Part shown: piece by piece, positions 44,162-53,429 of the stretch
Layout: each line of letters opens with the position of its first letter
How positions within the stretch are numbered: the stretch's first letter is position 1
NCBI GenBank assembly: GCA_003255745.1
Contig: KZ836040.1
Span: 67,748-131,747, forward strand
DNA: 64,000 bases
DNA from: Paracoccus saliphilus
GTDB taxonomy: Bacteria; Pseudomonadota; Alphaproteobacteria; Rhodobacterales; Rhodobacteraceae
Reading direction: 5' to 3'
Notes under the pieces: model-generated
The model's database searches: none
What the model saw: the letters and a program-made list of their open reading frames with translations, nothing else
What the model was told of the DNA's origin: nothing
Made by a program: the position numbers and the translations under genes

Positions 44162-44794
44162 TCAACGCGCGGCCGCAACAAAAGCCCTGATCAGGCCCGC
44201 CTCCTTGCACCCTGGCGTCGATTCCACCCCTGAACTGACATCCACCATCGGCGCGCCGGTCAGCCGCACAGCATCGGCGACATTGTCTGGCGTCAGCCCG
44301 CCGGCCAGCATCCAGGGACGCAGCCACCGACGCCCGACAAGCAAGCGCCAGTCAAACGCCAACCCATTTCCGCCTGGAAGATCCGCCCCCTTTGGCGGCT
44401 TGGCATCGACCAGCAGCATGTCGGCCACCAATCCATGTTCGGTCAGCAGCGGCAGATCCTCGGCTCCGGAGATCCCCACCGCCTTCATGACCGGCAACCC
44501 TGTCAGCGCCTTGACTTCGGCCACCCGATCCGGCGTCTCGTGCCCGTGCAGCTGGATCACGTCCAACGGCACCTCCCCCAACACTTCATCCAGCAGCGCG
44601 TCATCGGGATCGACAAACAGCCCAACCCGCGCCACCCCTACCGCAACTGCTTGCGCCAAAGCTGCGGCTTCCGACACCGTCACCGCACGGGGAGACTTCG
44701 GAAAGAACACAAACCCCACAAAGCGCGCGCCCGCCTCGCAGGCAGCGACAACGTGGGCCGGCTCGCGCAGCCCACAGATCTTGACGTCCGCCAC
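44162..44794 (-). CDS. trpF: Phosphoribosylanthranilate isomerase
   Basis: Catalyses the Amadori rearrangement of phosphoribosylanthranilate in tryptophan synthesis. 210-residue TIM barrel. The catalytic Cys lies in VKICGLREP, and the catalytic Asp and the phosphate-binding [10 protein letters not shown] and VDVSSGVES follow. Starts with GTG 3 nt after lapA. Instead of the usual trpB, the GTA cluster follows. No terminator lies directly at its end; the next hairpin is 190 nt on. Confidence 0.94.
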   Translation of the reverse strand: MADVKICGLREPAHVVAACEAGARFVGFVFFPKSPRAVTVSEAAALAQAVAVGVARVGLFVDPDDALLDEVLGEVPLDVIQLHGHETPDRVAEVKALTGLPVMKAVGISGAEDLPLLTEHGLVADMLLVDAKPPKGADLPGGNGLAFDWRLLVGRRWLRPWMLAGGLTPDNVADAVRLTGAPMVDVSSGVESTPGCKEAGLIRAFVAAAR

Positions 44795-44797
44795 GCC

Positions 44798-45205
44798 TCA
44801 GCGCACCGCCGGCAGCTGCGCCCGCGAAGGCGGAACGACCGTAGTGGCAGAGGGCGCCGTCGGCGCGTCCAAAATCGCCAGCACCTCGTCCTGCGGCGCT
44901 GCATGACGATCACGCAGGTGACCCACCTCGCCTTGCAGCCGCGCGACTTCGGCACCACGATAGCGGGCTTCGCGGCGGATATGGGCCTCACGCAGCCATT
45001 CCCAGACCAGCCCGGCCAGCATGCCAAGCGCGAATGCCACAAAGATCACCAGGAACAACGGCAAGGCAATCGACCAAGTCCCGCCCAGATACTGGCCGAA
45101 ATTCGCCGGAAAAGCCGACAGGGTGACCATCTCGCGGTTCGCCAGGGCCACGGCCACCAGCACCAGCGCCAGAAGCACCACGAAGATCAGACGGATGAAG
45201 CGCAT
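44798..45205 (-). CDS. LapA-domain (DUF1049) inner-membrane protein
   Basis: A 135-residue membrane protein with two hydrophobic helices (IRLIFVVLLALVLVAVALA and SIALPLFLVIFVAFALGMLAGLVW), the LapA layout, a coiled-coil stretch (RREARYRGAEVARLQGEVGHL) and a Pro/Ala-rich tail. In E. coli LapA works with LapB in regulating LPS synthesis; whether this protein does so is not known. Located between ihfB and trpF, same strand. Confidence 0.82.
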   Translation of the reverse strand: MRFIRLIFVVLLALVLVAVALANREMVTLSAFPANFGQYLGGTWSIALPLFLVIFVAFALGMLAGLVWEWLREAHIRREARYRGAEVARLQGEVGHLRDRHAAPQDEVLAILDAPTAPSATTVVPPSRAQLPAVR

Positions 45206-45258
45206 GGGGAAGTTCCTCGACTTGCACGGGCCACAGCGGGCGCCGCCTATTACACTGC

Positions 45259-45543
45259 TCAGGCGTCGCCGTTCAACCGGTCACGAAGCAGCTTGCCGGT
45301 CTTGAAAAAGGGCACGTGCTTTTCGTCAACCTCGACAGCCTCGCCGGTGCGGGGGTTGCGCCCGGTCCGCGAATCCCGCTTCTTGACGGAAAACGCACCG
45401 AAACCGCGCAATTCGACCCGGTCTCCCCGCGCCATCGCGTCGATGATCTCTTCAAAGACTGTGTTCACGATCCGCTCGACATCCCTGCGGAAAAGATGGG
45501 GATTCTCATCGGAGATCATCTGGATCAGTTCGGAGCGGATCAT
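45259..45543 (-). CDS. ihfB: Integration host factor beta subunit
   Basis: DNA-bending nucleoid protein, 94 residues as usual for IHF-beta, that pairs with IHF-alpha. The N-terminal [16 protein letters not shown] and the DNA-binding arm region [22 protein letters not shown] are present, followed by [15 protein letters not shown]. The ATG at 45543 is preferred to one 4 codons upstream. rpsA lies just upstream on the same strand with its own terminator between, so ihfB should have its own promoter in the 45544-45725 gap. Confidence 0.95.
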   Translation of the reverse strand: MIRSELIQMISDENPHLFRRDVERIVNTVFEEIIDAMARGDRVELRGFGAFSVKKRDSRTGRNPRTGEAVEVDEKHVPFFKTGKLLRDRLNGDA

Positions 45544-45725
45544 GCTTTCCCCCAAAATGGACGGGTCTTTCCTGCGTTTCGGCCCAGCCGGATCGACAGG
45601 CAGGACAGCCTCGTACCGCCCCTAGCATCCGACAACGCCCGACAGAAGTCACTGGTTTCATAGCGTTGCCAGCTTTGCCCCATCCGCGCAAGCCGGATGC
45701 GAAAGCCCAAGCCGCTGTTCGGCAA

Positions 45726-45758
45726 TAAAAAGCCCGCCCCGGCTGGACCGGGACGGGC
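45726..45758 (-). terminator. Terminator of rpsA
   Basis: 11-bp stem with one mismatch, GCCCGTCCCGG / CCGGGGCGGGC on the minus strand, 5-nt loop, followed by TTTTTATTG. A strong rho-independent terminator 24 nt after the rpsA stop. Confidence 0.85.
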
Positions 45759-45781
45759 AATGTCTGCTCCGTTGCGACGGA

Positions 45782-47461
45782 TCAGCCGTTGCGGTTCAAC
45801 GCCGCACCCAGGATGTCGCCCAGCGAGGCGCCCGAATCCGAGCTTCCGTACTGGTCGATCGCTTCCTTTTCCTCGGCGATCTCGCGGGCCTTGATCGACA
45901 GGCCCAGACGGCGGGTCTTGGTGTCCACGTTGGTCACGCGGGCATCGACCTTGTCGCCGACCTGGAAACGCTCGGGGCGCTGGTCCTGACGGTCGCGGGC
46001 CAGATCCGAACGACGGATGAAGGACTTGACGCCGTTGTACTCGACCTCGATGCCGCCTTCCTCGATCGCGGTGACCTCGGCGGTCACGATCGAGCCACGC
46101 TTCACGCCGTCAACGGCTTCGGCCATGTGCTCGTTTTCCAGCGCCTTGATCGACAGGCTGATGCGTTCCTTTTCGACGTCCACGTCCTGAACGACCGCCT
46201 TGACGACGTCGCCCTTGCGGAAGTCCTGGATCGCATCTTCGCCGCGGGCATCCCAGCTGATGTCCGACAGGTGAACCATGCCGTCGATGTCGCCTTCCAG
46301 GCCCACGAACAGACCGAATTCGGTGATGTTCTTGACTTCGCCCTCGATGACGGTGCCCGACGGATGCGTTTCTGCAAACACTTCCCACGGGTTGCGCATG
46401 GTCTGCTTCAGGCCCAGGCTGACGCGGCGCTTGGCCTCGTCGATCTCCAGGACCATCACGTCGACTTCCTGCGAGGTCGAGACGATCTTGCCCGGATGGA
46501 CGTTCTTCTTGGTCCAGCTCATTTCCGAAACGTGGACCAGACCCTCGACGCCGGCTTCCAGCTCCACGAAGGCGCCGTAGTCGGTGATGTTGGTCACGCG
46601 GCCCTGGTGGACCGAGGCGATCGGGAACTTGTCGGCAACCGTATCCCACGGATCGGCCTGAAGCTGCTTCATGCCCAGGCTGATGCGGTGGCTGTCCTTG
46701 TTGATCTTGATCACCTGGACCAGGACCGACTCGCCGATGGCAAGGATTTCGGACGGGTGGTTGACGCGGCGCCAGGCCATGTCGGTGACGTGCAGCAGGC
46801 CGTCGACGCCGCCCAGGTCAACGAATGCACCGTATTCGGTGATGTTCTTGACCACGCCATTCACCGTCTGACCTTCGGTCAGGTTGGCAATAACTTCGGC
46901 GCGCTGTTCGGCGCGGCTTTCTTCCAGGATGGCGCGGCGCGACACGACGATGTTGCCGCGGCGGCGGTCCATCTTCAGGATCTGGAACGGCTGCTTCAGA
47001 CCCATCAGCGGACCGGCATCGCGCACGGGGCGCACATCGACCTGGCTGCCCGGCAGGAAGGCAACGGCGCCGCCCAGATCAACAGTGAAGCCGCCCTTGA
47101 CGCGACCGAAGATGGCGCCTTCGACGCGCTCTTCATCGGCATAGGCACGCTCCAGGCGATCCCAAGCTTCCTCGCGGCGGGCCTTCTCGCGGCTGATGCT
47201 GGCTTCGCCACGGGCGTTCTCGACGCGGTCCAGATAGACCTCGACTTCGTCGCCGACCTTGATGTTGGCTTCTTCGCCGGGATTTGCGAATTCTTTCAGA
47301 TCGACGCGGCCTTCCATCTTGTAGCCGACGTCGATGATGGCCTGGCCCGCCTCGATGGCGATGACACGGCCCTTGACAACCGAACCCTCGTCCGGCGTGT
47401 CGATCTCGAAGCTTTCGTTCAGGAGGGCTTCGAATTCCTCCATGGTCGCTTTAGCGCACAT
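45782..47461 (-). CDS. rpsA: 30S ribosomal protein S1
   Basis: mRNA-binding protein of the small ribosomal subunit, 559 residues, with six S1 (OB-fold) repeats. Repeats 3-6 are the clearest, each with the pattern VKNITEYGAFVDLGG-VDGLLHVTDMAW or its variants (VTNITDYGAFVEL, VKNITEFGLFVGL). The N-terminal MEEFEALLNESF segment binds the ribosome. AAAGGAAAC lies upstream of the start. Neighbour of ihfB, an order common in proteobacteria. The 188-bp upstream gap should hold its promoter; I could not pick it with confidence. Confidence 0.96.
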   Translation of the reverse strand: MCAKATMEEFEALLNESFEIDTPDEGSVVKGRVIAIEAGQAIIDVGYKMEGRVDLKEFANPGEEANIKVGDEVEVYLDRVENARGEASISREKARREEAWDRLERAYADEERVEGAIFGRVKGGFTVDLGGAVAFLPGSQVDVRPVRDAGPLMGLKQPFQILKMDRRRGNIVVSRRAILEESRAEQRAEVIANLTEGQTVNGVVKNITEYGAFVDLGGVDGLLHVTDMAWRRVNHPSEILAIGESVLVQVIKINKDSHRISLGMKQLQADPWDTVADKFPIASVHQGRVTNITDYGAFVELEAGVEGLVHVSEMSWTKKNVHPGKIVSTSQEVDVMVLEIDEAKRRVSLGLKQTMRNPWEVFAETHPSGTVIEGEVKNITEFGLFVGLEGDIDGMVHLSDISWDARGEDAIQDFRKGDVVKAVVQDVDVEKERISLSIKALENEHMAEAVDGVKRGSIVTAEVTAIEEGGIEVEYNGVKSFIRRSDLARDRQDQRPERFQVGDKVDARVTNVDTKTRRLGLSIKAREIAEEKEAIDQYGSSDSGASLGDILGAALNRNG

Positions 47462-47649
47462 GCGTATTCAGTTTCCTTTGTGTCTGTTTTCTGGCCTGAC
47501 GGTTGGCTCCGCCGGTCTTTATGATGTCCTCCAGGGCAACGACAAAGGGTCGAAGCAAAGCGCCCGACCCGTCGAAATGCGGCCTGTTCTGGCCATGTCG
47601 CCCGATTGACTGAGGTCCCTTTAGCGCCAATGACGCGGAAACTCAACGT

Positions 47650-48441
47650 CTAAACGCGCGCCCAGATACCCGAGGCGCGGCTGAAGGCCGCAATTTCAGG
47701 GGCCTGAAAGCACTCCGCGTCCATGGGTGCCCGGTGTCGCTGGACTTCGACATCCGCGCCATCGATTTCAAGCAGCACGAACTCGTTCCAGCGGTCGCTG
47801 ATGCGGGCGCAAAGCGCGGTTCCCGTCTGGATCTGCAACACGCGGGGATGGCGCCCTGTCTTCAGCAGATCGTCCATGGCCCAGCGGTGCAGGTGACCCG
47901 ACAAGACAACATGAACCCCCGCCGCCTCCAGCCGATGCAGCGCCTCGGTCGCCCGCCGTGCCAGCGCCTTGTCCACGCGCGGCAACTGCTGCAGGGGGTG
48001 GTGCAGGGCCACGATGTTGGTGCCAAGGGGATCGACGCCGCCGATGATGCGGCCGATCTCGCCTTTGCGGATCTTGCCACGCTGCCAGACATAAGGGTCG
48101 GCGCTGTTGATCGACAGAACCCGCACGTCCCCGCTGCGCCCGATGGGTGTCAGCGACGGTCCGAAATACCGCCGGAACCCCGCAAACGGCCAGAACATGC
48201 GCGCCAGCGGATTCCACAGCGGCACGTCATGGTTTCCCGGCATCAGCATCAGCGGAACCTCGATCCGGTCCAGAAAATCCCGCGCCTCGGCCATCTGCAC
48301 CTCCAGCGCGCGATGGGTCAGGTCGCCCGTCACCACGATCAGGTCGGGACAAAGCTCGGCGATCCGGTCCAGCAACGGCTGGACCAGCGCCTGCCGATGA
48401 AACCCGAAATGCAGGTCGGTCAGATGCAGGATGCGCGTCAC
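47650..48441 (-). CDS. Calcineurin-like metallophosphoesterase
   Basis: A 263-residue cytosolic phosphoesterase with the full metal-binding motif set in order: LTDLHFG, VTGDLTH, MPGNHDVP, LHHPLQQ and LSGHLHRW. This resembles the class III cyclic-nucleotide phosphodiesterase group, but the substrate is not known. The GTG at 48441 is 4 bp after the lipid kinase stop, so the two are likely co-transcribed; the longer upstream frame lies inside the kinase gene. Confidence 0.85.
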   Translation of the reverse strand: MTRILHLTDLHFGFHRQALVQPLLDRIAELCPDLIVVTGDLTHRALEVQMAEARDFLDRIEVPLMLMPGNHDVPLWNPLARMFWPFAGFRRYFGPSLTPIGRSGDVRVLSINSADPYVWQRGKIRKGEIGRIIGGVDPLGTNIVALHHPLQQLPRVDKALARRATEALHRLEAAGVHVVLSGHLHRWAMDDLLKTGRHPRVLQIQTGTALCARISDRWNEFVLLEIDGADVEVQRHRAPMDAECFQAPEIAAFSRASGIWARV

Positions 48442-48445
48442 AGGC

Positions 48446-49402
48446 TCAGTTCCCGGCGCCGGCGGTCTTGCTGATCCCGTCGGCCGGCAGCAGGACCCGC
48501 AGGCCGGCACGGCGCACCTGCAGACGGAAAGGACTGGTCAGAACCGTCTTTTCTCCATCATGGGCCACCAGCTGGCGGCGCTTGGGCGTGTCGATCTGCA
48601 ATTCGCTGGTCAGGATCAGGTCGAAATCGTCGTCCTTGGCGCTGTGCCCAAACGCCAGCCGGATGGCCGACCGGATCAGCGGCAGCGGCTGACGTGCCTT
48701 GGCGATCAGGACGGCGAACTGGCCCTTGCGGATCTCGTCCGCGCCTTCCAGCCCAAAGCTTTCCAGCTGATAGGCGCTGCGGGCGACAAAAACCAACGCG
48801 CTGGTGTAACGGCGGGTTTCGCCGTCCGCGCGCGCCTCCAACTGCATGGGGCGCCGCAGACGGCGCAGCGCGACCAGCACGGACCAATAAGCCGCCAGCC
48901 GCGACCGGCCCCAGCGGCGATAGATCCCTTCGCGCGTCTTCAGGATATGGGGATAAGCGCCGAGGCTGATGTTGTTCAGAAAGATCAGCCCGTTGGCTTC
49001 GCCGACATCGACGGATTCGACCCGCGCATCCAGGATCGTGTCCAGCGCATCGTCGACCGTCTCGCCCACGCCCAGGTCGCGGGCGAAATAGTTGAAGGTG
49101 CCGCCCGGCAGAACGCCCATAATGGTCTGCGTCCCGACCAGCGCACCGGCAACCGCAGACTGCGTGCCATCCCCACCGGCCGCAATAACAAGATCGTAGC
49201 CCTCATGTGCAACCTGCCGGGCAAGGCGGGGCAGATCGCTGCCCTTGCGGCTCTGCCGCAGATGATAGGACCCGCAGGCCGGCGCCAGGCGCTCCTCCAG
49301 CATGCGAACCAGCGCCCGGTGCTTTTTCCGGCCCGAGCCGCGATTCATGATGACGCAGACCTTGGCTTGGCCAAGGTCGAAGCCGTCGGTCTGGTCCTGC
49401 AT
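48446..49402 (-). CDS. Diacylglycerol/lipid kinase family protein
   Basis: A 318-residue member of the DAGK catalytic-domain family (YegS/DgkB-like). The nucleotide-binding motif GGDGT lies in DLVIAAGGDGTQSAVAG and is followed by LPGGTFNYFARDLG. The protein phosphorylates a lipid or sphingoid-like alcohol with ATP, the exact substrate being unknown. Upstream partner of the metallophosphoesterase. 81 bp separate it from fdsD. Confidence 0.87.
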   Translation of the reverse strand: MQDQTDGFDLGQAKVCVIMNRGSGRKKHRALVRMLEERLAPACGSYHLRQSRKGSDLPRLARQVAHEGYDLVIAAGGDGTQSAVAGALVGTQTIMGVLPGGTFNYFARDLGVGETVDDALDTILDARVESVDVGEANGLIFLNNISLGAYPHILKTREGIYRRWGRSRLAAYWSVLVALRRLRRPMQLEARADGETRRYTSALVFVARSAYQLESFGLEGADEIRKGQFAVLIAKARQPLPLIRSAIRLAFGHSAKDDDFDLILTSELQIDTPKRRQLVAHDGEKTVLTSPFRLQVRRAGLRVLLPADGISKTAGAGN

Positions 49403-49483
49403 GGTTAAGTGCCTGCCCCCGGCTGTTTGGCTTGTGTTCTGGGCAACAAACCCCTGAACCCTGCCGCGGGTTGCATTGGCCCG

Positions 49484-49684
49484 CTACAGCAGGCGCGCGG
49501 CCTCCTCGACCGACGGCTTTAATCCGGTTCCACCCGCCTGCAGATAACTCAGCAGCTTGGCCCGCATCCGCGGCTCCCAGAAGTCGCGCAGGTGATCGGC
49601 GATCTGGCGGGCCGGGTCGCCCGGCTGACTGTCGAAGAAGCTGGCGATCTGGTTGGCCATCAGGACCATCTTTTCAGGCGACAT
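49484..49684 (-). CDS. fdsD: NAD-dependent formate dehydrogenase delta subunit
   Basis: A 66-residue small subunit or assembly factor of the FdsABG formate dehydrogenase. It has the typical MVLMANQIASFFDSQP and HLRDFWEPRMRAKLLSYL segments. The ATG at 49684 is preceded by GAGG and overlaps the fdhD 3' end by 11 bp. In R. capsulatus FdsD helps the enzyme and its cofactor insertion. Last gene of the operon. Confidence 0.9.
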   Translation of the reverse strand: MSPEKMVLMANQIASFFDSQPGDPARQIADHLRDFWEPRMRAKLLSYLQAGGTGLKPSVEEAARLL

Positions 49685-50498
49685 CGGATACCTCGGCATC
49701 AAGCCGTTGGGGGTGAGAGAAAAGGTCAAAACCCTCGCCGCGCGCAAACGCGGCCAAGGTGATTCCCGCGCCCTGCGCCAGGCGCAGCGCATGGACCGTT
49801 GGGGCGGATACCGCAATCAGCAGGCCCGCCCCGGCAATTGCGCATTTCTGCACCATCTCGACCGAAACGCGGCTTGTCAGAACAAAGGCGCCCTGACCGG
49901 CCTGCAGGTCCTGACGGGCCATCGCGCCGATCAGCTTGTCCAGGGCGTTGTGACGGCCCACGTCCTCGCGCGCCAGGACGATCCCCTGCCCCGGCAGCAG
50001 AAAGCCCGCGGCATGGACCGCGCGGGTCTGGTCATGCAGCGGCTGCCATGCCCGCAAATCTTCGGTGGCGGCCGCCACCTGCCCCGCATCCAGCACCGGC
50101 CCCACGCCCGACAGGTCGGGCAGCGCGCGCGTGGCCTCGTCCAAGCTGTCGATGCCGCACAAACCGCAGCCGACGGGCCCGGCCATGAAGCGCCGCCGGG
50201 CGGCCAGCGCCTCGGCCCGGTCCTCGGCCAGCCACATCTGCGCCTCGACGCCTTTGGCATGGTCCATGACCTCAAGCCGGTCGATCTGGTCCGCCGCCGT
50301 GACGATCCCCTCGGTCAGGGAAAACCCGACCGCGAAATCCTCAAGGTCGGCGGGCGTGGCCATCATCACCGCCTGCGTCGTGCCGCCATAGACCATAGCC
50401 ACCGGCGTCTCCTCGGGCAGCGCACGCGTCACCGCCAGGCGGCTGCCCGGACGGTGATGCGTGGCGTCCACGGAACGGACAGGGGGCGGCAGGGGCAC
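49674..50498 (-). CDS. fdhD: Formate dehydrogenase accessory sulfurtransferase FdhD
   Basis: A 274-residue chaperone that passes sulfur from a cysteine desulfurase to the molybdenum cofactor before insertion into the dehydrogenase. The active-site Cys pair lies in CGLCGIDSL, and the C-terminal EDVGRHNALDKLIG and TSRVSVEMVQKCAIAG are conserved. GTG start 3 nt after the fdsA stop, and overlap with fdsD. Placement in the fds operon gives its client. Confidence 0.94.
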   Translation of the reverse strand: MPLPPPVRSVDATHHRPGSRLAVTRALPEETPVAMVYGGTTQAVMMATPADLEDFAVGFSLTEGIVTAADQIDRLEVMDHAKGVEAQMWLAEDRAEALAARRRFMAGPVGCGLCGIDSLDEATRALPDLSGVGPVLDAGQVAAATEDLRAWQPLHDQTRAVHAAGFLLPGQGIVLAREDVGRHNALDKLIGAMARQDLQAGQGAFVLTSRVSVEMVQKCAIAGAGLLIAVSAPTVHALRLAQGAGITLAAFARGEGFDLFSHPQRLDAEVSDVA

Positions 50499-50501
50499 CG
50501 C

Positions 50502-53429
50502 CTACTCCGCCGCCGACAGGATCCGCCGCGACCGTTCCGCCTGCTCGTTGTAGCGCTCCTGCCAGTCCGAGGGACCGTTCGACGGGCTGACCTGCACTGC
50601 GGTGACCTTGTATTCCGGGCAGTTCGTCGCCCAGTCCGAAAAATCGGTGGTCACCACATTGGCCTGCGTCGCGGGGTGGTGGAAGGTGGTATAGACCACC
50701 CCCGGCGCCACCCGGTCGGTCAGCTGGACCATCAGCGTGGTTTCGCCCGCCCGGCTGGCCAGACGCACCCAATCCCCGTCATTGATGCCGCGAACTTCGG
50801 CGTCGTGGGGATGGATCTCCAGTACGTCCTGGTCGTGCCAGACGGTGTTCTCGGTCCGCCGGGTCTGCGCGCCCACGTTGTACTGCGACAGGATGCGCCC
50901 GGTCGTCAGCAGCAGCGGGAAACGCGGGCCGGTCCGTTCGTCGGTGGCGACATATTCGGTGATCATGAAATGACCCTTGCCCGACATGAAGCCATCGACA
51001 TGCATCAGCGGCGTGCCTTCGGGCGCGGCCTCGTTGCAGGGCCACTGGACGCTGCCCTTTTCCTCCAGCAGCTCATAGGTCACGCCGGCAAAGCTGGGCG
51101 TGGTGGCCGCGATTTCGTCCATGATCTGGGCGGGATGGGTGTAATGCCAACCGGCGCCCATCGCGTTGGCCAGCATCTGCGTGACCTCCCAGTCCTCATA
51201 GCCGTTGCGGGGCTGCATGACCTTGCGCACGCGGTTGATGCGACGCTCGGCGTTGGTGAAGGTGCCGTCCTTTTCCAGGAAACTGCTGCCCGGCAGGAAG
51301 ACATGGGCATAGTTCGCGGTTTCGTTCAGGAACAGGTCATGGACGATCACGCATTCCATCGCCTTGAGGCCCGCCGCCACGTGATGCGTGTCGGGGTCCG
51401 ACTGCAGGATGTCCTCGCCCTGACAGTAAAGGCCGCGGAAGGTGCCCTCGACAGCCGCATCCAGCATGTTGGGGATGCGCAGGCCAGGCTCCGGGTCGAT
51501 CTCGACCCCCCAGGCCTTTTCAAAGATCGCGCGCACGTCCGGCAGCTTGACATGGCGGTATCCCGGCAATTCGTGCGGGAAGGACCCCATGTCGCAGGCG
51601 CCCTGCACGTTGTTCTGGCCGCGCAGCGGGTTCACGCCAACGCCGGGACGGCCGATGTTGCCGGTCAGCATCGCAAGGTTCGCGATCGACATGACGGTGG
51701 TCGACCCCTGCGAATGCTCAGTCACGCCCAGGCCGTAATAGATCGCGCCATTGCCGCCGGTCGCGAACAGGCGTGCCGCCGCGCGCAGGTCCGACGCGGG
51801 AACGCCGGTCAGCGCCTCGGTCGCCTCGGGGGCGTGGCGGGGATCGCTGATGAACTCGGCGTAGTGCTGGAACTCGTCCCAGTCACAGCGGTCGCGGATA
51901 TAGGCCTCGTCCATCAGCCCTTCGGTGACGATCACATGCGCCATTGCGCTGACGACCGCGACGTTGGTGCCCGGCCGCAGCGGCAGGTGATACTGCGCCT
52001 CGACATGGGCACTGCGCACGATGTCGGTGCGGCGCGGATCGACCACGATCAGCTTGGCCCCGGCCCGCAGACGCTTTTTCAGGCGGCTGGCAAAGACCGG
52101 GTGGCCGTCGGTGGGGTTCGCACCGATGATCAGCACGACATCGGTATGTTCGACGCTGTCGAAATCCTGGGTGCCGGCCGAGGTGCCGAAGGTCTTGCCC
52201 AGGCCATAGCCGGTGGGCGAATGGCAGACGCGGGCGCAGGTGTCGGTGTTGTTGTTGCCGAACACCGCGCGGGTCAGCTTCTGCACCAGATAGGTTTCCT
52301 CGTTGGTGCAGCGGCTGGAGGTGATGACGCCAACCGAACGGCGGCCGTGTTTCTGCTGAATGCCCTTCATCCGGGTCGCGGCGAAGGACAGCGCCTCGTC
52401 CCAGCTGACCTCGCGCCAGGGCTCGTCGATCGTGTCGCGGATCATCGGCGACAGGATGCGGTCCTTGTGCGCGGCATAGCCATAGGCAAAGCGGCCCTTG
52501 ACGCAGCTGTGGCCGCGGTTCGCCTTGCCGTTCTTCCAGGGCACCATGCGCACCAGCGTGTCGCCGTTCATCTCGGCCTTGAAGCTGCAGCCGACGCCGC
52601 AATAAGCGCAGGTGGTGATGACCGAGCGCGTGGGCGTGCCCAGTTCGGCCACCGATTTTTCCTGCAACGTCGCCGTCGGACAGGCCTGAACGCAGGCGCC
52701 GCAGCTGACGCAGTCGCTGGTCAGGAAATTGTCCGCGGCCGCACCGGCGCTGACGCGGCTGTCGAAACCGCGCCCCTCGATGGTCAGCGCAAAGGTCCCC
52801 TGCACTTCCTCGCAGGCGCGCACGCAGCGCGAACAGACGATGCACTTGCTAGGGTCATAGGTGAAATAGGGGTTGCTGTCGTCCTTGGGGATGAACTGCG
52901 GGTTGCCCGGCCCCTCGCGCAGCCGCGCCTCGGACTGGCTGCGGGCGCCGATGCCCTTGGGATCAAAATGGTTGTCGCCGGGCGTATAGCGGACATCGCG
53001 CAGGCCGACCTGGCCCGCCGCGTCCTGCAATTCGCAATCGCCGTTGGCCGCACAGGTCAGGCAGTCCAGCGGGTGGTCGCTGACATACAGCTCCATCACG
53101 CCCTTGCGAATCTTGCGCACCTTGGCGGACTGGGTGTGGACGATCATGCCCTCGGTCACCGGCGTGGTGCAGCTGGCGGGCGTGCCGCGCCGGCCCTCGA
53201 TCTCGACCACGCACAGGCGGCAGGATCCATAGGCTTCCATATTGTCGCTGGCACACAGCTTGGGGACCTCGATCCCCGCCTCGAAGGCCGCGCGCATGAC
53301 GGACGTTCCCTCGGGCACCACGACCTCGAACCCGTCGATGGTCAGGCTGACCGGCGCGCCATTGCGGGCGGGGGTGCCCATGTCGCGCTCGTCACCCGGG
53401 GGAAATTGGGGGATAATGAAATCTTTCAT
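50502..53429 (-). CDS. fdsA: NAD-dependent formate dehydrogenase alpha (catalytic) subunit
   Basis: Molybdenum enzyme oxidising formate to CO2, 975 residues, cytosolic. In order it carries a [2Fe-2S] ferredoxin domain, a His/Cys-ligated [4Fe-4S] site (HPLDCLTCAANGDC), two [4Fe-4S] clusters (CIVCSRCVRACE, CVSCGACVQACP), a proximal [4Fe-4S] site (CAYCGVGC), and the bis-MGD domain with the Mo-ligand Cys in CARVCHSPTGYG. The ligand is Cys, with no in-frame TGA for selenocysteine. Ends overlap fdsB by 4 bp. Electrons pass to NAD through FdsB and FdsG. Confidence 0.96.
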   Translation of the reverse strand: MKDFIIPQFPPGDERDMGTPARNGAPVSLTIDGFEVVVPEGTSVMRAAFEAGIEVPKLCASDNMEAYGSCRLCVVEIEGRRGTPASCTTPVTEGMIVHTQSAKVRKIRKGVMELYVSDHPLDCLTCAANGDCELQDAAGQVGLRDVRYTPGDNHFDPKGIGARSQSEARLREGPGNPQFIPKDDSNPYFTYDPSKCIVCSRCVRACEEVQGTFALTIEGRGFDSRVSAGAAADNFLTSDCVSCGACVQACPTATLQEKSVAELGTPTRSVITTCAYCGVGCSFKAEMNGDTLVRMVPWKNGKANRGHSCVKGRFAYGYAAHKDRILSPMIRDTIDEPWREVSWDEALSFAATRMKGIQQKHGRRSVGVITSSRCTNEETYLVQKLTRAVFGNNNTDTCARVCHSPTGYGLGKTFGTSAGTQDFDSVEHTDVVLIIGANPTDGHPVFASRLKKRLRAGAKLIVVDPRRTDIVRSAHVEAQYHLPLRPGTNVAVVSAMAHVIVTEGLMDEAYIRDRCDWDEFQHYAEFISDPRHAPEATEALTGVPASDLRAAARLFATGGNGAIYYGLGVTEHSQGSTTVMSIANLAMLTGNIGRPGVGVNPLRGQNNVQGACDMGSFPHELPGYRHVKLPDVRAIFEKAWGVEIDPEPGLRIPNMLDAAVEGTFRGLYCQGEDILQSDPDTHHVAAGLKAMECVIVHDLFLNETANYAHVFLPGSSFLEKDGTFTNAERRINRVRKVMQPRNGYEDWEVTQMLANAMGAGWHYTHPAQIMDEIAATTPSFAGVTYELLEEKGSVQWPCNEAAPEGTPLMHVDGFMSGKGHFMITEYVATDERTGPRFPLLLTTGRILSQYNVGAQTRRTENTVWHDQDVLEIHPHDAEVRGINDGDWVRLASRAGETTLMVQLTDRVAPGVVYTTFHHPATQANVVTTDFSDWATNCPEYKVTAVQVSPSNGPSDWQERYNEQAERSRRILSAAE

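Noticed and set aside
45681-45699. Inverted repeat CATCCG-N7-CGGATG between rpsA and ihfB
   Set aside because: Short arms, no promoter recognised around it, and near the clear rpsA terminator; not enough to call an operator.
50502-53429. Selenocysteine-containing formate dehydrogenase
   Set aside because: The Mo-ligand position is a normal Cys codon in CARVCHSPT and no in-frame TGA or SECIS-like need is present.
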